The position numbers and the translations under genes are program-made. Shown one piece after another: positions 16,807-24,843 of a stretch of 64,000 bases of DNA. A model generated the notes under the pieces. That model was not told the origin of the DNA. It saw only the letters and a list, made by a program, of their open reading frames with translations, and did no database searches. Origin of the DNA: an uncultured Oscillibacter sp. (GTDB lineage: Bacteria; Bacillota; Clostridia; Oscillospirales; Oscillospiraceae); contig CAJTMG010000001.1 in assembly GCA_910577405.1 (NCBI GenBank), forward strand, positions 231,968 to 295,967, in the 5' to 3' direction. Every line of letters begins with the position of its first letter. Position 1 is the first letter of the stretch.

Positions 16807-18009
16807 TTACAGTCGCTGGGCGATGGCGTCCAGGAATTCCGCGGTACTGACGCCCTGGGCCTTGAAGCCGGGGTCCGTCAGGGGCAGGAGGTCCTTGGTC
16901 ATCACGCCGCTGTTGAGGGTATCCAGGGACGCGTCCTCCAAGCGCTGTCCGAAGGCGGTAAGCTCCGGCAGGTTATCCAGTTCGCCCCGGCGTTTGAAGG
17001 CTCCGGACCAGGCGAAAAGGGTGGCCATAGGATTGGTGGAGGTCTGTTCGCCCTTAAGATAGCGATAGTAGTGGCGGGTGACGGTACCATGGGAGGCTTC
17101 AAATTCCATAGTGCCGTCAGGGGAGACCAGAACGGAGGTCATCATAGCAAGGCTTCCGAAGGCGGCGGCTATCATATCGCTCATCACGTCGCCGTCATAG
17201 TTCTTCAGCGCCCAGATCATGCCGCCTTTGGAACGAATGACCCGGGCAACGGCGTCGTCAATGAGGGTATAGAAATAGGTGATGCCCGCCTGTTCAAACT
17301 GGGCTTTGTAGGTATTCTCGTACTCCTCCTCGAAAATCCGCTTGAACTCGCCGTCATAGACCTTGGCGATGGTGTCTTTGGTGGAGAACCAGAGGTCCTG
17401 CTTCTGGCTGAGGGCGTACTGGAAGCAGGAACGGGCGAAATTCCGGATGCTGTCCTCTTTGTTGTGCTGTGCCTGCCAAACCGCGGGGCCTTCTACGGTC
17501 TGGACGTTCAGGGTCTTTTCCGCGCCGCTCTCGCCTTTGAAGGTCAGGGTTGCCGTACCGGGTTCCGCTGTGGTCATGTCAACGGCCTTGTACATATCTC
17601 CATAGGCGTGACGGGCGATGGTGATGGGCAGGGTCCAGTTTTTCACCACCGGCTGGATGCAGGGCAGGACGATGGGCGCTCGGAACGCGGTGCCGTCCAG
17701 AATCGCCCGGATGGTGCCGTTGGGGGACTTCCACATTTCGGTCAGTTCGGGGTATTCCTCCATACGCTGGCGGTTGGGGGTGATGGTGGCGCATTTCACC
17801 GCGACTCCCAGACGGCGGGTGGCATGGGCGGCGTCAATGGTGATCTGATCCCTGGTGGCGTTCCGATTCAGGAGGCCCAGGTCGTAATATTCGGTTTTCA
17901 GGTCCACAAAGGGCAGAATCAGCTTTTCTTTAATCATTCCCCAGAGCACGCGGGTCATTTCGTCCCCGTCCATCTCCACCAGGGGGGTTGTCATTTTGAT
18001 TTTTTCCAT
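16807..18009 (-). CDS. icd: NADP-dependent isocitrate dehydrogenase (eukaryote-like type)
   Basis: Oxidises isocitrate to 2-oxoglutarate and carbon dioxide in the cytoplasm. The 400-aa protein starts MEKIKMTTPLVEMDGDEMTR, the mark of the IDH1-like homodimeric group rather than the E. coli type. Further marks are SPNGTIRAILDGTAFR (isocitrate-binding Ser/Asn/Arg) and YDGDVMSDMIAAAFGSL with the metal-binding Asp. AAGGAG lies eight bases before the ATG at 18009; the upstream in-frame extension runs through the structured spacer and is not used. It follows acn by 95 nt. No citrate synthase gene is in the window. Confidence 0.95.
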   Translation of the reverse strand: MEKIKMTTPLVEMDGDEMTRVLWGMIKEKLILPFVDLKTEYYDLGLLNRNATRDQITIDAAHATRRLGVAVKCATITPNRQRMEEYPELTEMWKSPNGTIRAILDGTAFRAPIVLPCIQPVVKNWTLPITIARHAYGDMYKAVDMTTAEPGTATLTFKGESGAEKTLNVQTVEGPAVWQAQHNKEDSIRNFARSCFQYALSQKQDLWFSTKDTIAKVYDGEFKRIFEEEYENTYKAQFEQAGITYFYTLIDDAVARVIRSKGGMIWALKNYDGDVMSDMIAAAFGSLAMMTSVLVSPDGTMEFEASHGTVTRHYYRYLKGEQTSTNPMATLFAWSGAFKRRGELDNLPELTAFGQRLEDASLDTLNSGVMTKDLLPLTDPGFKAQGVSTAEFLDAIAQRL

Positions 18010-18036
18010 ATACCGGCTCCTTATTTTCAGCAGGAG

Positions 18037-18099
18037 CAAGAGACAGAAAGCACATCCCCAATAGGGGCAATCGCTTTCGTCTCCTGCCTCCTGTCTCTT
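18037..18099 (-). other. Nested inverted repeat in the acn-icd spacer
   Basis: An outer 9-bp arm pair AAGAGACAG (18038-18046) / CTGTCTCTT (18091-18099) encloses AAAGC/GCTTT arms and a small CCCC-AATA-GGGG hairpin. It sits between the acn stop and the icd ribosome-binding site and may protect the icd message or tune its translation. Confidence 0.45.
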
Positions 18100-18104
18100 A
18101 TCGC

Positions 18105-20882
18105 TCACATAACATGGAGGTCTATGAAAGCAAGAGTGATGGTTTTGCTGTCCAGCTTCCGGACAAAGAAACGGGCGGTCAGATCGCTGGGCTTGCCGTT
18201 CAGGGGAAGCTTGTCATAGTGAATAACGGCGATATCGTCCTGACCCATCCAGCCATAGTCGGAGGAAATGTCAATGGCCTTATGAATCTCCTCCCGGTCA
18301 GGGCTGTCTTTCAGGGAGGTGACCTTGAAATCCGCAGAGCCGAATTCCGCCGCGGCCTCTTCCCTTGTGTAACCGCCGCAGCCGTACCCGTAGACTGTGG
18401 ATTCCAGCAGCTCCGGGGTCCAGTCCGCCGCGCTGTAGTCCGGCAGGAACATGGACAGGGCTTCCGCGTACTTTTCCTCTGCCAGCAGTTCGGTCCAATC
18501 CTCCAGCAGGCCGATGAGCTCTTCCCGTCCCGCGTCAATGGGCAGGGTCCGCAGGCGGGGATCGGCTTTTTTGGCGTAGTAGTTCATCAGACAGCCGTCC
18601 AGAATGATTTCCCGCTCGTCGTCTGTCAGGCCGTCCACGTGCAGGGTGATCTCCGCCGTGGTTCCGTCCGCTTTCAGGACCTTTGCGGGGATCTCTTTCC
18701 TGCCGGCGCGGATGGCTTCCCGGATGTTGGGCACAAACACGCAGTCGCCCGCCTCATAGGGGAAGTCCGTCCCCTGGTCCAGGGTGAAGGGAAGAATTCC
18801 CCAGTTGATGCAGTTGGAGCGGTAGCGTTTTGTTGCGAAGCTGTAGCAGATATTCGCGAAGCCGCCCAGGACTTTCTGACAGCTTGCGGCCTGCTCTCTT
18901 GCGGAACCGTCGCCGGGCTTGTTGGCGAAGACGCAGGAGCCGAACTGGGTATTCTCCGCGGTCACGGGCCAGCGTTTCAGTGCGGCAAGCTGCTTCTCGT
19001 TCAGGGACCCGCTCAGATGTTCCTCCATTTTTGCCTTTTCGTCCGCGTACCGGCAGTTTTCCGCGCGCTCCAGGAGCTTTTGCAGTTTCTCCGGAGTCTT
19101 TCCCGCCCGCCGTCCAGCCTCCTGTTCTGCCACGGCCTTTGCGCGGCCCACATAGGCAGGTTCCCGGCGTGAAAGGGTGAATTCCGCCAGCCGCAGGGGG
19201 TTGGACCGGTAGCTGGAGGTTTCGCCGGAGGGAATCAGTTCATCGGTGGTGGTCACGGGGTCCCGGAGCACCGCCGCCAGTTCCAACAGAAGGTTATCTG
19301 TCAGGGGCTGCATTTTGGGCCAGTCGGTGATATTGGGTCCCAGAATCAGCTCTGTTTCCGGCTGAGGCTTTCCGAATCCATTGTAGACCCGTTTCCCGTA
19401 AACGCCCTTGTCAAAGTGGTACTCCCGGCGGCTGGTTTCATAGTCAAATTCCGTGGCCGGGGTGATTTTCCCTCCATTTGCGGCGGTGGCGGCAATCGAC
19501 CGTACGTCCATGAGGCAGACGGCGGCAAACTGTCCCTCTCCGGGCTTGGAGCCTTCACGGTTGGGGAAATTTCTCGTGGTATGCCGGAGCGACAGGCCGT
19601 TGTTGGCAGGCACGTCCCCGGCGCCGAAGCAGGGTCCGCAGAAGCTGGGCTTGATAATCGCGCCGCTTTGCAGGAGATCCGCCGTGGCGCCGTTTTTGGT
19701 CAGCTCCAGGCTTACAGGAACGCTGGTGGGGTACACGTCCAGGACGAAATAGCCGTCGCCGCAGCTCTGGCCCCGGAGGATATCCGCTGCTTCCGTGATG
19801 TTGTCGAACAGGCCCCCGGCACAGCCCGCAATCACGCCTTGATCCGCCCATACGCCGCCGTCGTGTACTTTGTCCGTCAGCTTCACGTTGGCCTTGGGGA
19901 AGCGTTTCTGCGCGTCGGCCTCCACCTGGGCGAGGATCTCCGGCGCGCTGTCCAGGAATTCCCGGATAGTCCAGGCGTTGGAGGGATGGAAGGGCAGGGC
20001 TATCATGGGTTCTGCTTTGGAAAGGTCGATTTCAATATATTTGTCGTACCACGCGCCGTCCTCTGGATGCAGTTCCTTGTATTCTTCCTGACGGCCATGG
20101 GCTTGATAAAAACCCTCTGTCTCGCCGTCGGTTTCCCAGATGGAGGACAGGCAGGTGGTTTCTGTTGTCATAACGTCGATGCCGTTGCGGAAATCGATGG
20201 GCAGGTCCTTCACGCCGGGTCCAGCGAACTCCAGCACGCAGTTATTCACAAAACCGGAGGCAAAGGTCGCCTTCACCAGCGCGATGGCCACGTCATGAGG
20301 ACCCACGCCCTGTTTCGGCTTCCCGGAGAGATAGACCAGGACCACTTTGGGATAAGGCACGTCCCAGGTGTTTTTCAGAAGCTGCTTTGCAAGTTCCGGA
20401 CCGCCCTCGCCTACCGCCATGGTGCCCAAAGCGCCATAACGGGTATGGGAATCGGAACCGAGAATCATCTTGCCGCAGCCCGCCAGCTGTTCCCGGGCGT
20501 AGGAGTGAATGACGCTCTGGTTTGCGGGGACGTAGATACCGCCGTACTTTTTCGCGGCAGAAAGTCCAAAGACATGGTCGTCCTCGTTGATGGTGCCTCC
20601 CACGGCGCAGAGGGAGTTATGGCAGTTGGTCAGGGCGTAGGGGATGGGGAATTCCTTCATGCCGGACGCCCGTGCCTGCTGGACAATGCCGACATAGGTG
20701 ATATCGTGGCTGGCCATGGCGTCGAAGCGAATCCGGAGCTTTTCCGGGTCCCCGGAGGAACTGTGGGCCTGCAAAATCCGCCAGGCCAGGGTACGGGCAC
20801 GGCCTTCGGCGGGGGAGACGGGTCCTTGCGCCTTGGGACCTTCTTTGGTGAGGAAGACGCCTTCTTCATGGAGCGTTATCAT
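18105..20882 (-). CDS. acn: Aconitate hydratase (aconitase)
   Basis: Converts citrate to isocitrate using a [4Fe-4S] cluster. The 925-aa protein has the three cluster cysteines: one in VIAGCAGGLFDN and two in the KPSFCGPCFGAGD motif. Upstream are GSDSHTRYGALGTMAVGEGG and FSAAK-like substrate segments. The C-terminal swivel region is recognisable from DGSAREQAASCQK to INWGILPF, though its wording is divergent from AcnA. GGAGGTCC lies before the ATG. It is the first gene of an acn-icd operon; together they make 2-oxoglutarate from citrate, probably for glutamate synthesis in an anaerobe. Confidence 0.92.
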   Translation of the reverse strand: MITLHEEGVFLTKEGPKAQGPVSPAEGRARTLAWRILQAHSSSGDPEKLRIRFDAMASHDITYVGIVQQARASGMKEFPIPYALTNCHNSLCAVGGTINEDDHVFGLSAAKKYGGIYVPANQSVIHSYAREQLAGCGKMILGSDSHTRYGALGTMAVGEGGPELAKQLLKNTWDVPYPKVVLVYLSGKPKQGVGPHDVAIALVKATFASGFVNNCVLEFAGPGVKDLPIDFRNGIDVMTTETTCLSSIWETDGETEGFYQAHGRQEEYKELHPEDGAWYDKYIEIDLSKAEPMIALPFHPSNAWTIREFLDSAPEILAQVEADAQKRFPKANVKLTDKVHDGGVWADQGVIAGCAGGLFDNITEAADILRGQSCGDGYFVLDVYPTSVPVSLELTKNGATADLLQSGAIIKPSFCGPCFGAGDVPANNGLSLRHTTRNFPNREGSKPGEGQFAAVCLMDVRSIAATAANGGKITPATEFDYETSRREYHFDKGVYGKRVYNGFGKPQPETELILGPNITDWPKMQPLTDNLLLELAAVLRDPVTTTDELIPSGETSSYRSNPLRLAEFTLSRREPAYVGRAKAVAEQEAGRRAGKTPEKLQKLLERAENCRYADEKAKMEEHLSGSLNEKQLAALKRWPVTAENTQFGSCVFANKPGDGSAREQAASCQKVLGGFANICYSFATKRYRSNCINWGILPFTLDQGTDFPYEAGDCVFVPNIREAIRAGRKEIPAKVLKADGTTAEITLHVDGLTDDEREIILDGCLMNYYAKKADPRLRTLPIDAGREELIGLLEDWTELLAEEKYAEALSMFLPDYSAADWTPELLESTVYGYGCGGYTREEAAAEFGSADFKVTSLKDSPDREEIHKAIDISSDYGWMGQDDIAVIHYDKLPLNGKPSDLTARFFVRKLDSKTITLAFIDLHVM

Positions 20883-21054
20883 AAGCTGGACCTCCTGTTC
20901 TCAGCAGGGCGCGGCAAAACGAAGGCGCCCTCGGATGTTCCGTCCTAATATAGCATAATTTCCGACTCAAGGGAAGGATTTTTGCAGGAAAAGGCGGGAC
21001 TTCCTGCAATTTTGGCAATTCCCCCAAAAACCCTGGCCTTCCGGGGGCTTTCGC

Positions 21055-21083
21055 TTGAAAGGACGGGGGAAATCGTATATAAT
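21055..21083 (+). promoter_or_regulatory. Promoter of the membrane-anchored protein gene
   Basis: TTGAAA (21055-21060), 17-bp spacer, TATAAT (21078-21083), giving a leader of about 60 nt to the start at 21150. It may serve the four plus-strand genes that follow. Confidence 0.75.
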
Positions 21084-21149
21084 AAGCACAGGCGCAATTG
21101 GAAGAATCTTCTTTTCTCTTTACGGTTCTGGGTTTATGGAGAGGTATTT

Positions 21150-22274
21150 ATGCGGTTTATGAAAAAATATCGGTATCCTCTGCTGTTTCTGGCTGCCTGT
21201 CTCCTTCTGGCGGTACTGCTCCTGCTGTTTCATTCCGGCCAATGGCTGATGAGCGAAGAGGAAATCCTGGCCTATTACCGGGAGACCTACGGGCAGGAGA
21301 TGCGGATTCTTTCCCGAACCGCGGAGGAATACCGGGAGGGCGATACCCATACCCGGCAGCAAAAACTGACCCTTTGTCCCGCGGACCAGCCGGACCTGCA
21401 ATTCCGCTTCTCTGAATGGGCTGGCTATGCCTACAGTCCCGGGCCGATTCCACAGCTCTGGCCGTCCTTCAGCAGGAGTTTTCTGGACCGCTACCCCTCC
21501 GACGCCCTGGTTTACGCCCTCCGGGAATTCGCCGGCGTGCAGGGCCTTGGGTCGCTGGAGGGTACGGAGGACGATTACACCGTTACCATCACCGCCGCAG
21601 ATTGGGAAGGGGCTGTGCGGCGGATCGTGGGGTTTACCAACAGCCTGCGGGACGTTTCGCCTTACGACCATATAGAGAACATCTGGCTTTTGACCTTCCG
21701 CCGGGTGCAGGAGGGTCAGCCGGACGCCATGTTCAGAGCCAATCTGTTTTTTGACAACGGTCTGTACGCCGACCCGGAAGAGATTATTCAGGGCGTCCGG
21801 ATTGCCGGGAACCGGGCGCGGACATCGGAGCAGTTTATCGGGGACTTTCAGGCGTTTCTGGCGGATTCCGGACTGTCTTACCGCGCTGAACCTGGATACA
21901 ACGAATGGGTCTTCTGTCAGAGCCTGACCGTCTCCATTGACGTTGGGTCCCTGACGGAGCTGGACGGTATTCTGGAGCTGCTGGCGGCATTTGTGGAACC
22001 CATACAGAAGCAGGACGTTTACACGGGGGAAGGTCTTTCCCGGGTGCCGGTGACGGTCCACTTTGTCCAGCGGGGCGTGCCGGAACCCAAAGGACAAATC
22101 GCTGACTGGGACCCCTTCTCCTCCGGCAGCCTGTCCATTGATACGGAGGCTATCCGGAAACACATCGTAAAGCTGGACCTTCTGCCGGAGGAACCGCCTG
22201 CCGGAACCGGTACGCAGGAGCCGGAAGAACCGTCCGCCGGAACGCGTACACAGGAATTGGGAGTATTTTTGTAA
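21150..22274 (+). CDS. Membrane-anchored extracytoplasmic protein of unknown function
   Basis: A 374-aa protein. MRFMKKYRYP is followed by a hydrophobic segment (residues 11-28) and no cysteine lipobox, so it is a signal anchor or signal peptide. The rest is soluble and acidic. The C-terminus has an imperfect double repeat, PPAGTGTQEPEE / PSAGTRTQE. The ATG at 21150 has GGAGAGG seven bases upstream. I do not recognise a family. Confidence 0.7.
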   Translation: MRFMKKYRYPLLFLAACLLLAVLLLLFHSGQWLMSEEEILAYYRETYGQEMRILSRTAEEYREGDTHTRQQKLTLCPADQPDLQFRFSEWAGYAYSPGPIPQLWPSFSRSFLDRYPSDALVYALREFAGVQGLGSLEGTEDDYTVTITAADWEGAVRRIVGFTNSLRDVSPYDHIENIWLLTFRRVQEGQPDAMFRANLFFDNGLYADPEEIIQGVRIAGNRARTSEQFIGDFQAFLADSGLSYRAEPGYNEWVFCQSLTVSIDVGSLTELDGILELLAAFVEPIQKQDVYTGEGLSRVPVTVHFVQRGVPEPKGQIADWDPFSSGSLSIDTEAIRKHIVKLDLLPEEPPAGTGTQEPEEPSAGTRTQELGVFL

Positions 22275-22313
22275 ATTCACACTCCGTCTCATGCGGAGGG
22301 AAAGGATATTGCT

Positions 22314-22832
22314 ATGAACGAGACATTGAAGGTACTGAAAGAACGGCGGAGCATCCGGAAGTACAAGCCGGAACAGATCACGGACGGGGAACTGAACGCG
22401 ATTCTGGAGGCGGGGACGTGGGCGGCGTCGGCGAAGAATCTCCAGACGCCTGTAATGGTTGTGGTGCAGGACAAGGAGACGATTGACCGGATGTCCAGGC
22501 TGAACGCGGAAATCCAGGGCGTGACTACAGACCCCTTCTATGGCGCGCCGACGGTGGTAGTGGTTCTGGCGGACGGCACGAAACCCAACTGGCTTCAGGA
22601 CGGCTCGCTGGTGATGGGCAATCTGATGACGGCGGCCGCGGCTATGGGAATCGGGTCCTGCTGGATCAACCGCGCAATGGAGCTGTTCGACAAGGCCGAG
22701 GGGAAAGAACTGCTGAAAAAATGGGGTCTGCCGGAAACTCTGCGGGGCGTTGGGAACTGCGTGCTGGGCTACATTGACGGACCCATGCCCGAACCCCATC
22801 CCCGGAAGGACGGCTGGATTTTCCGGGTCTGA
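22314..22832 (+). CDS. Nitroreductase family protein
   Basis: A 172-aa FMN-binding flavoprotein. The start LKERRSIRKYKPEQIT is the classic FMN-phosphate-binding segment; GTWAASAKNLQTP and GIGSCWINRA complete the fold. The physiological substrate is unknown. AAAGGA precedes the ATG. Its stop overlaps the first codons of the MtnA-like frame, which implies co-transcription. Confidence 0.88.
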   Translation: MNETLKVLKERRSIRKYKPEQITDGELNAILEAGTWAASAKNLQTPVMVVVQDKETIDRMSRLNAEIQGVTTDPFYGAPTVVVVLADGTKPNWLQDGSLVMGNLMTAAAAMGIGSCWINRAMELFDKAEGKELLKKWGLPETLRGVGNCVLGYIDGPMPEPHPRKDGWIFRV

Positions 22833-22846
22833 TGGAGGGCGGCAAA

Positions 22847-23920
22847 ATGAACGATGCTGTCCGTCAGGTGACCCACGCCCAGAATATCCGCTATGACAAG
22901 ACGGCGGAAGCGCTTTATATGATCGACCAGACCCTTCTGCCGGGGGAGGAAAAGGAAATCCGTACGGAAACGCTGGAAGAAATGGTGGAAGCGATTAAGG
23001 CCCTTCGGGTACGGGGCGCGCCAGCCATCGGGATTTTCGCGGCCTATTCCATGTACGCCCTGGCCCGGACCATCCCTACAGCCGGCACGCGGGAGGATTT
23101 CCTGCATTCCCTGGGAAGCTTCGGGGACGCCCTGAAAGCCGCGCGGCCTACAGCGGTGAATCTGAGCTGGGCGGTGGACCTGATGCTGGAGACCGCCAGG
23201 GAACGCCTGGAACTGGATGGTCCCGCCCTTCTGGAAGCCTTGTACCAGAAGGCGGTGGAGATACACGAGGATGACATTGCCAAGTGCCGGGCCATTTCCG
23301 AATACGGGCTGAGCCTCCTGAAACCCGGCGACGGCGTACTGACCCACTGCAACGCCGGACCCTTGGCCACCTCCCGCTATGGCACGGCACAGGGACCCTT
23401 CCTTCTGGCGGCGGAAAAGGGCGTGCCCGTCCGGGTGTTTGCCGACGAAACCCGGCCCCTTCTCCAAGGCGCACGGCTGACCAGCTACGAGCTTTCCCGG
23501 GCCGGGGTGGACGTGACGCTGATTTGTGATAATATGGCCTCCATGGTGATGAAAAACGGCTGGGTCCAGGCTTGCTTCGTTGGCTGTGACCGCATTGCCG
23601 CCAACGGGGACACGGCCAATAAGATCGGAACCTCCGGCGTGGCAATCCTGGCAAAGCACTATGGAATTCCGGTCTACGTCCTGGGACCCACCAGCACCAT
23701 CGACCTGAACTGCCCCGACGGAGACCATATCCCCATTGAACTCCGGGACCCGGACGAGATCAAAGCCCTCTGGTATGAGAAACCTATGGCCCTGCCGGAA
23801 GTGAAGTGCTACAATCCCGCCTTTGACGTGACGGACCACAGCCTGATTGCGGGCATCGTGACGGAAAAGGGAATCTGCCGCCCGCCGTACTCAGAAAGCC
23901 TCGCGGCGCTGTTCAAATAA
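22847..23920 (+). CDS. mtnA: Methylthioribose-1-phosphate isomerase (MtnA-like)
   Basis: Isomerises 5-methylthioribose-1-phosphate, and in many bacteria 5-deoxyribose-1-phosphate, to the ribulose form. RVRGAPAIG, the catalytic Cys in LTHCNAGPLAT, and the catalytic Asp in GCDRIAANGDTANKIGT are all present. I prefer the ATG at 22847, seven bases after GGAGGG; an ATG 15 nt earlier overlaps the nitroreductase stop. The 357-aa length is normal. The next gene is a purine nucleoside phosphorylase, which could supply the ribose-1-phosphate-type substrate. Confidence 0.9.
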   Translation: MNDAVRQVTHAQNIRYDKTAEALYMIDQTLLPGEEKEIRTETLEEMVEAIKALRVRGAPAIGIFAAYSMYALARTIPTAGTREDFLHSLGSFGDALKAARPTAVNLSWAVDLMLETARERLELDGPALLEALYQKAVEIHEDDIAKCRAISEYGLSLLKPGDGVLTHCNAGPLATSRYGTAQGPFLLAAEKGVPVRVFADETRPLLQGARLTSYELSRAGVDVTLICDNMASMVMKNGWVQACFVGCDRIAANGDTANKIGTSGVAILAKHYGIPVYVLGPTSTIDLNCPDGDHIPIELRDPDEIKALWYEKPMALPEVKCYNPAFDVTDHSLIAGIVTEKGICRPPYSESLAALFK

Positions 23921-23992
23921 TCTATCCGCAGGCTTGCTGCAAATCAAGTAAGACTGCGACAATCATTTGCAAAAAATAAGGAGGAATTTCAT

Positions 23993-24712
23993 ATGGCGAC
24001 ACCTTCCGCGTGCAATGAAGCCAATCCCGGCCAGATCGCAAAGGCCGTCTTAATGCCCGGCGACCCCCTGCGGGCCAAATACGTTGCGGAGCATTACCTG
24101 GAAAATCCCGTCTGCTTCAACTCCGTCCGGAATATGCTGGGCTATACGGGAGACTACAAGGGCAAGCAGATTTCCGTTATGGGCCACGGTATGGGCGTGC
24201 CGTCCATCGGGCTGTATACCTATGAGCTGTACCAGTTCTACGGTGTGGAATCCATTATTCGCATCGGCTCCGCTGGGGGAATCGGCGAGGATGTCCGCGT
24301 GCGGGATGTGGTCATCGCTATGGGCGCGTCCACCAATTCCCATTTTGCGGACCAGTACCGGTTCCCGGGTCAGCTCTGCGCTACCGCTTCCTGGCCCCTG
24401 CTCCGGGACGCCGTTGCCGCCGCGGAACGCCTGGGGGTGCGGGCCGACGTGGGACAGGTGTTCACCGCCGACCAGTTCTATAACGACAATCCTGACGCGG
24501 GCGCGATGTACCGTCAATTCGGCATCCTGGCGCTGGAAATGGAGACGGCCGGTTTGTACTGGACCGCGCAGCGTCTTGGAAAGCAGGCTTTGAGCATCCT
24601 GACCATTTCCGACCATATCTTTACCGGCGAAGCCCTTTCCGCCCAGGAACGGCAGGATTCCTTCCATGAAATGATGGAAATCGCTCTGGAAACCGCCTGG
24701 AAGTCTGTCTGA
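23993..24712 (+). CDS. deoD: Purine nucleoside phosphorylase, DeoD type
   Basis: Phosphorolysis of purine nucleosides to base and (deoxy)ribose-1-phosphate. The 239-aa protein has VLMPGDPLRAKY, the phosphate-binding Arg in SVRNMLG, ALEMETAG (ribose-binding Met-Glu), the purine-binding Asp in TISDHI, and the Arg in QERQDSF. The His that contacts the 5'-hydroxyl in E. coli (His4, in TPHIN) is Cys7 here by hand alignment. AAGGAGG precedes the ATG. It sits 72 bp after mtnA and ends at a strong terminator. Confidence 0.93.
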   Translation: MATPSACNEANPGQIAKAVLMPGDPLRAKYVAEHYLENPVCFNSVRNMLGYTGDYKGKQISVMGHGMGVPSIGLYTYELYQFYGVESIIRIGSAGGIGEDVRVRDVVIAMGASTNSHFADQYRFPGQLCATASWPLLRDAVAAAERLGVRADVGQVFTADQFYNDNPDAGAMYRQFGILALEMETAGLYWTAQRLGKQALSILTISDHIFTGEALSAQERQDSFHEMMEIALETAWKSV

Positions 24713-24737
24713 TACCAGTCCCGTATCTGGAACGCAA

Positions 24738-24774
24738 AAAGAGACGTACCGCAAAACAGAAGGTACGTCTCTTT
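24738..24774. terminator. Bidirectional terminator between deoD and thrS
   Basis: Perfect stem AAAGAGACGTACC (24738-24750) / GGTACGTCTCTTT (24762-24774), with T-rich tails on both strands. It serves the convergent deoD and thrS genes. Confidence 0.88.
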
Positions 24775-24843
24775 ATTTATGCCGTTGTGATGCTGTGGAA
24801 GCCTGCGCGCGTTTCCTTTTTCAGCGCGCCGCGTTTATGGGCT

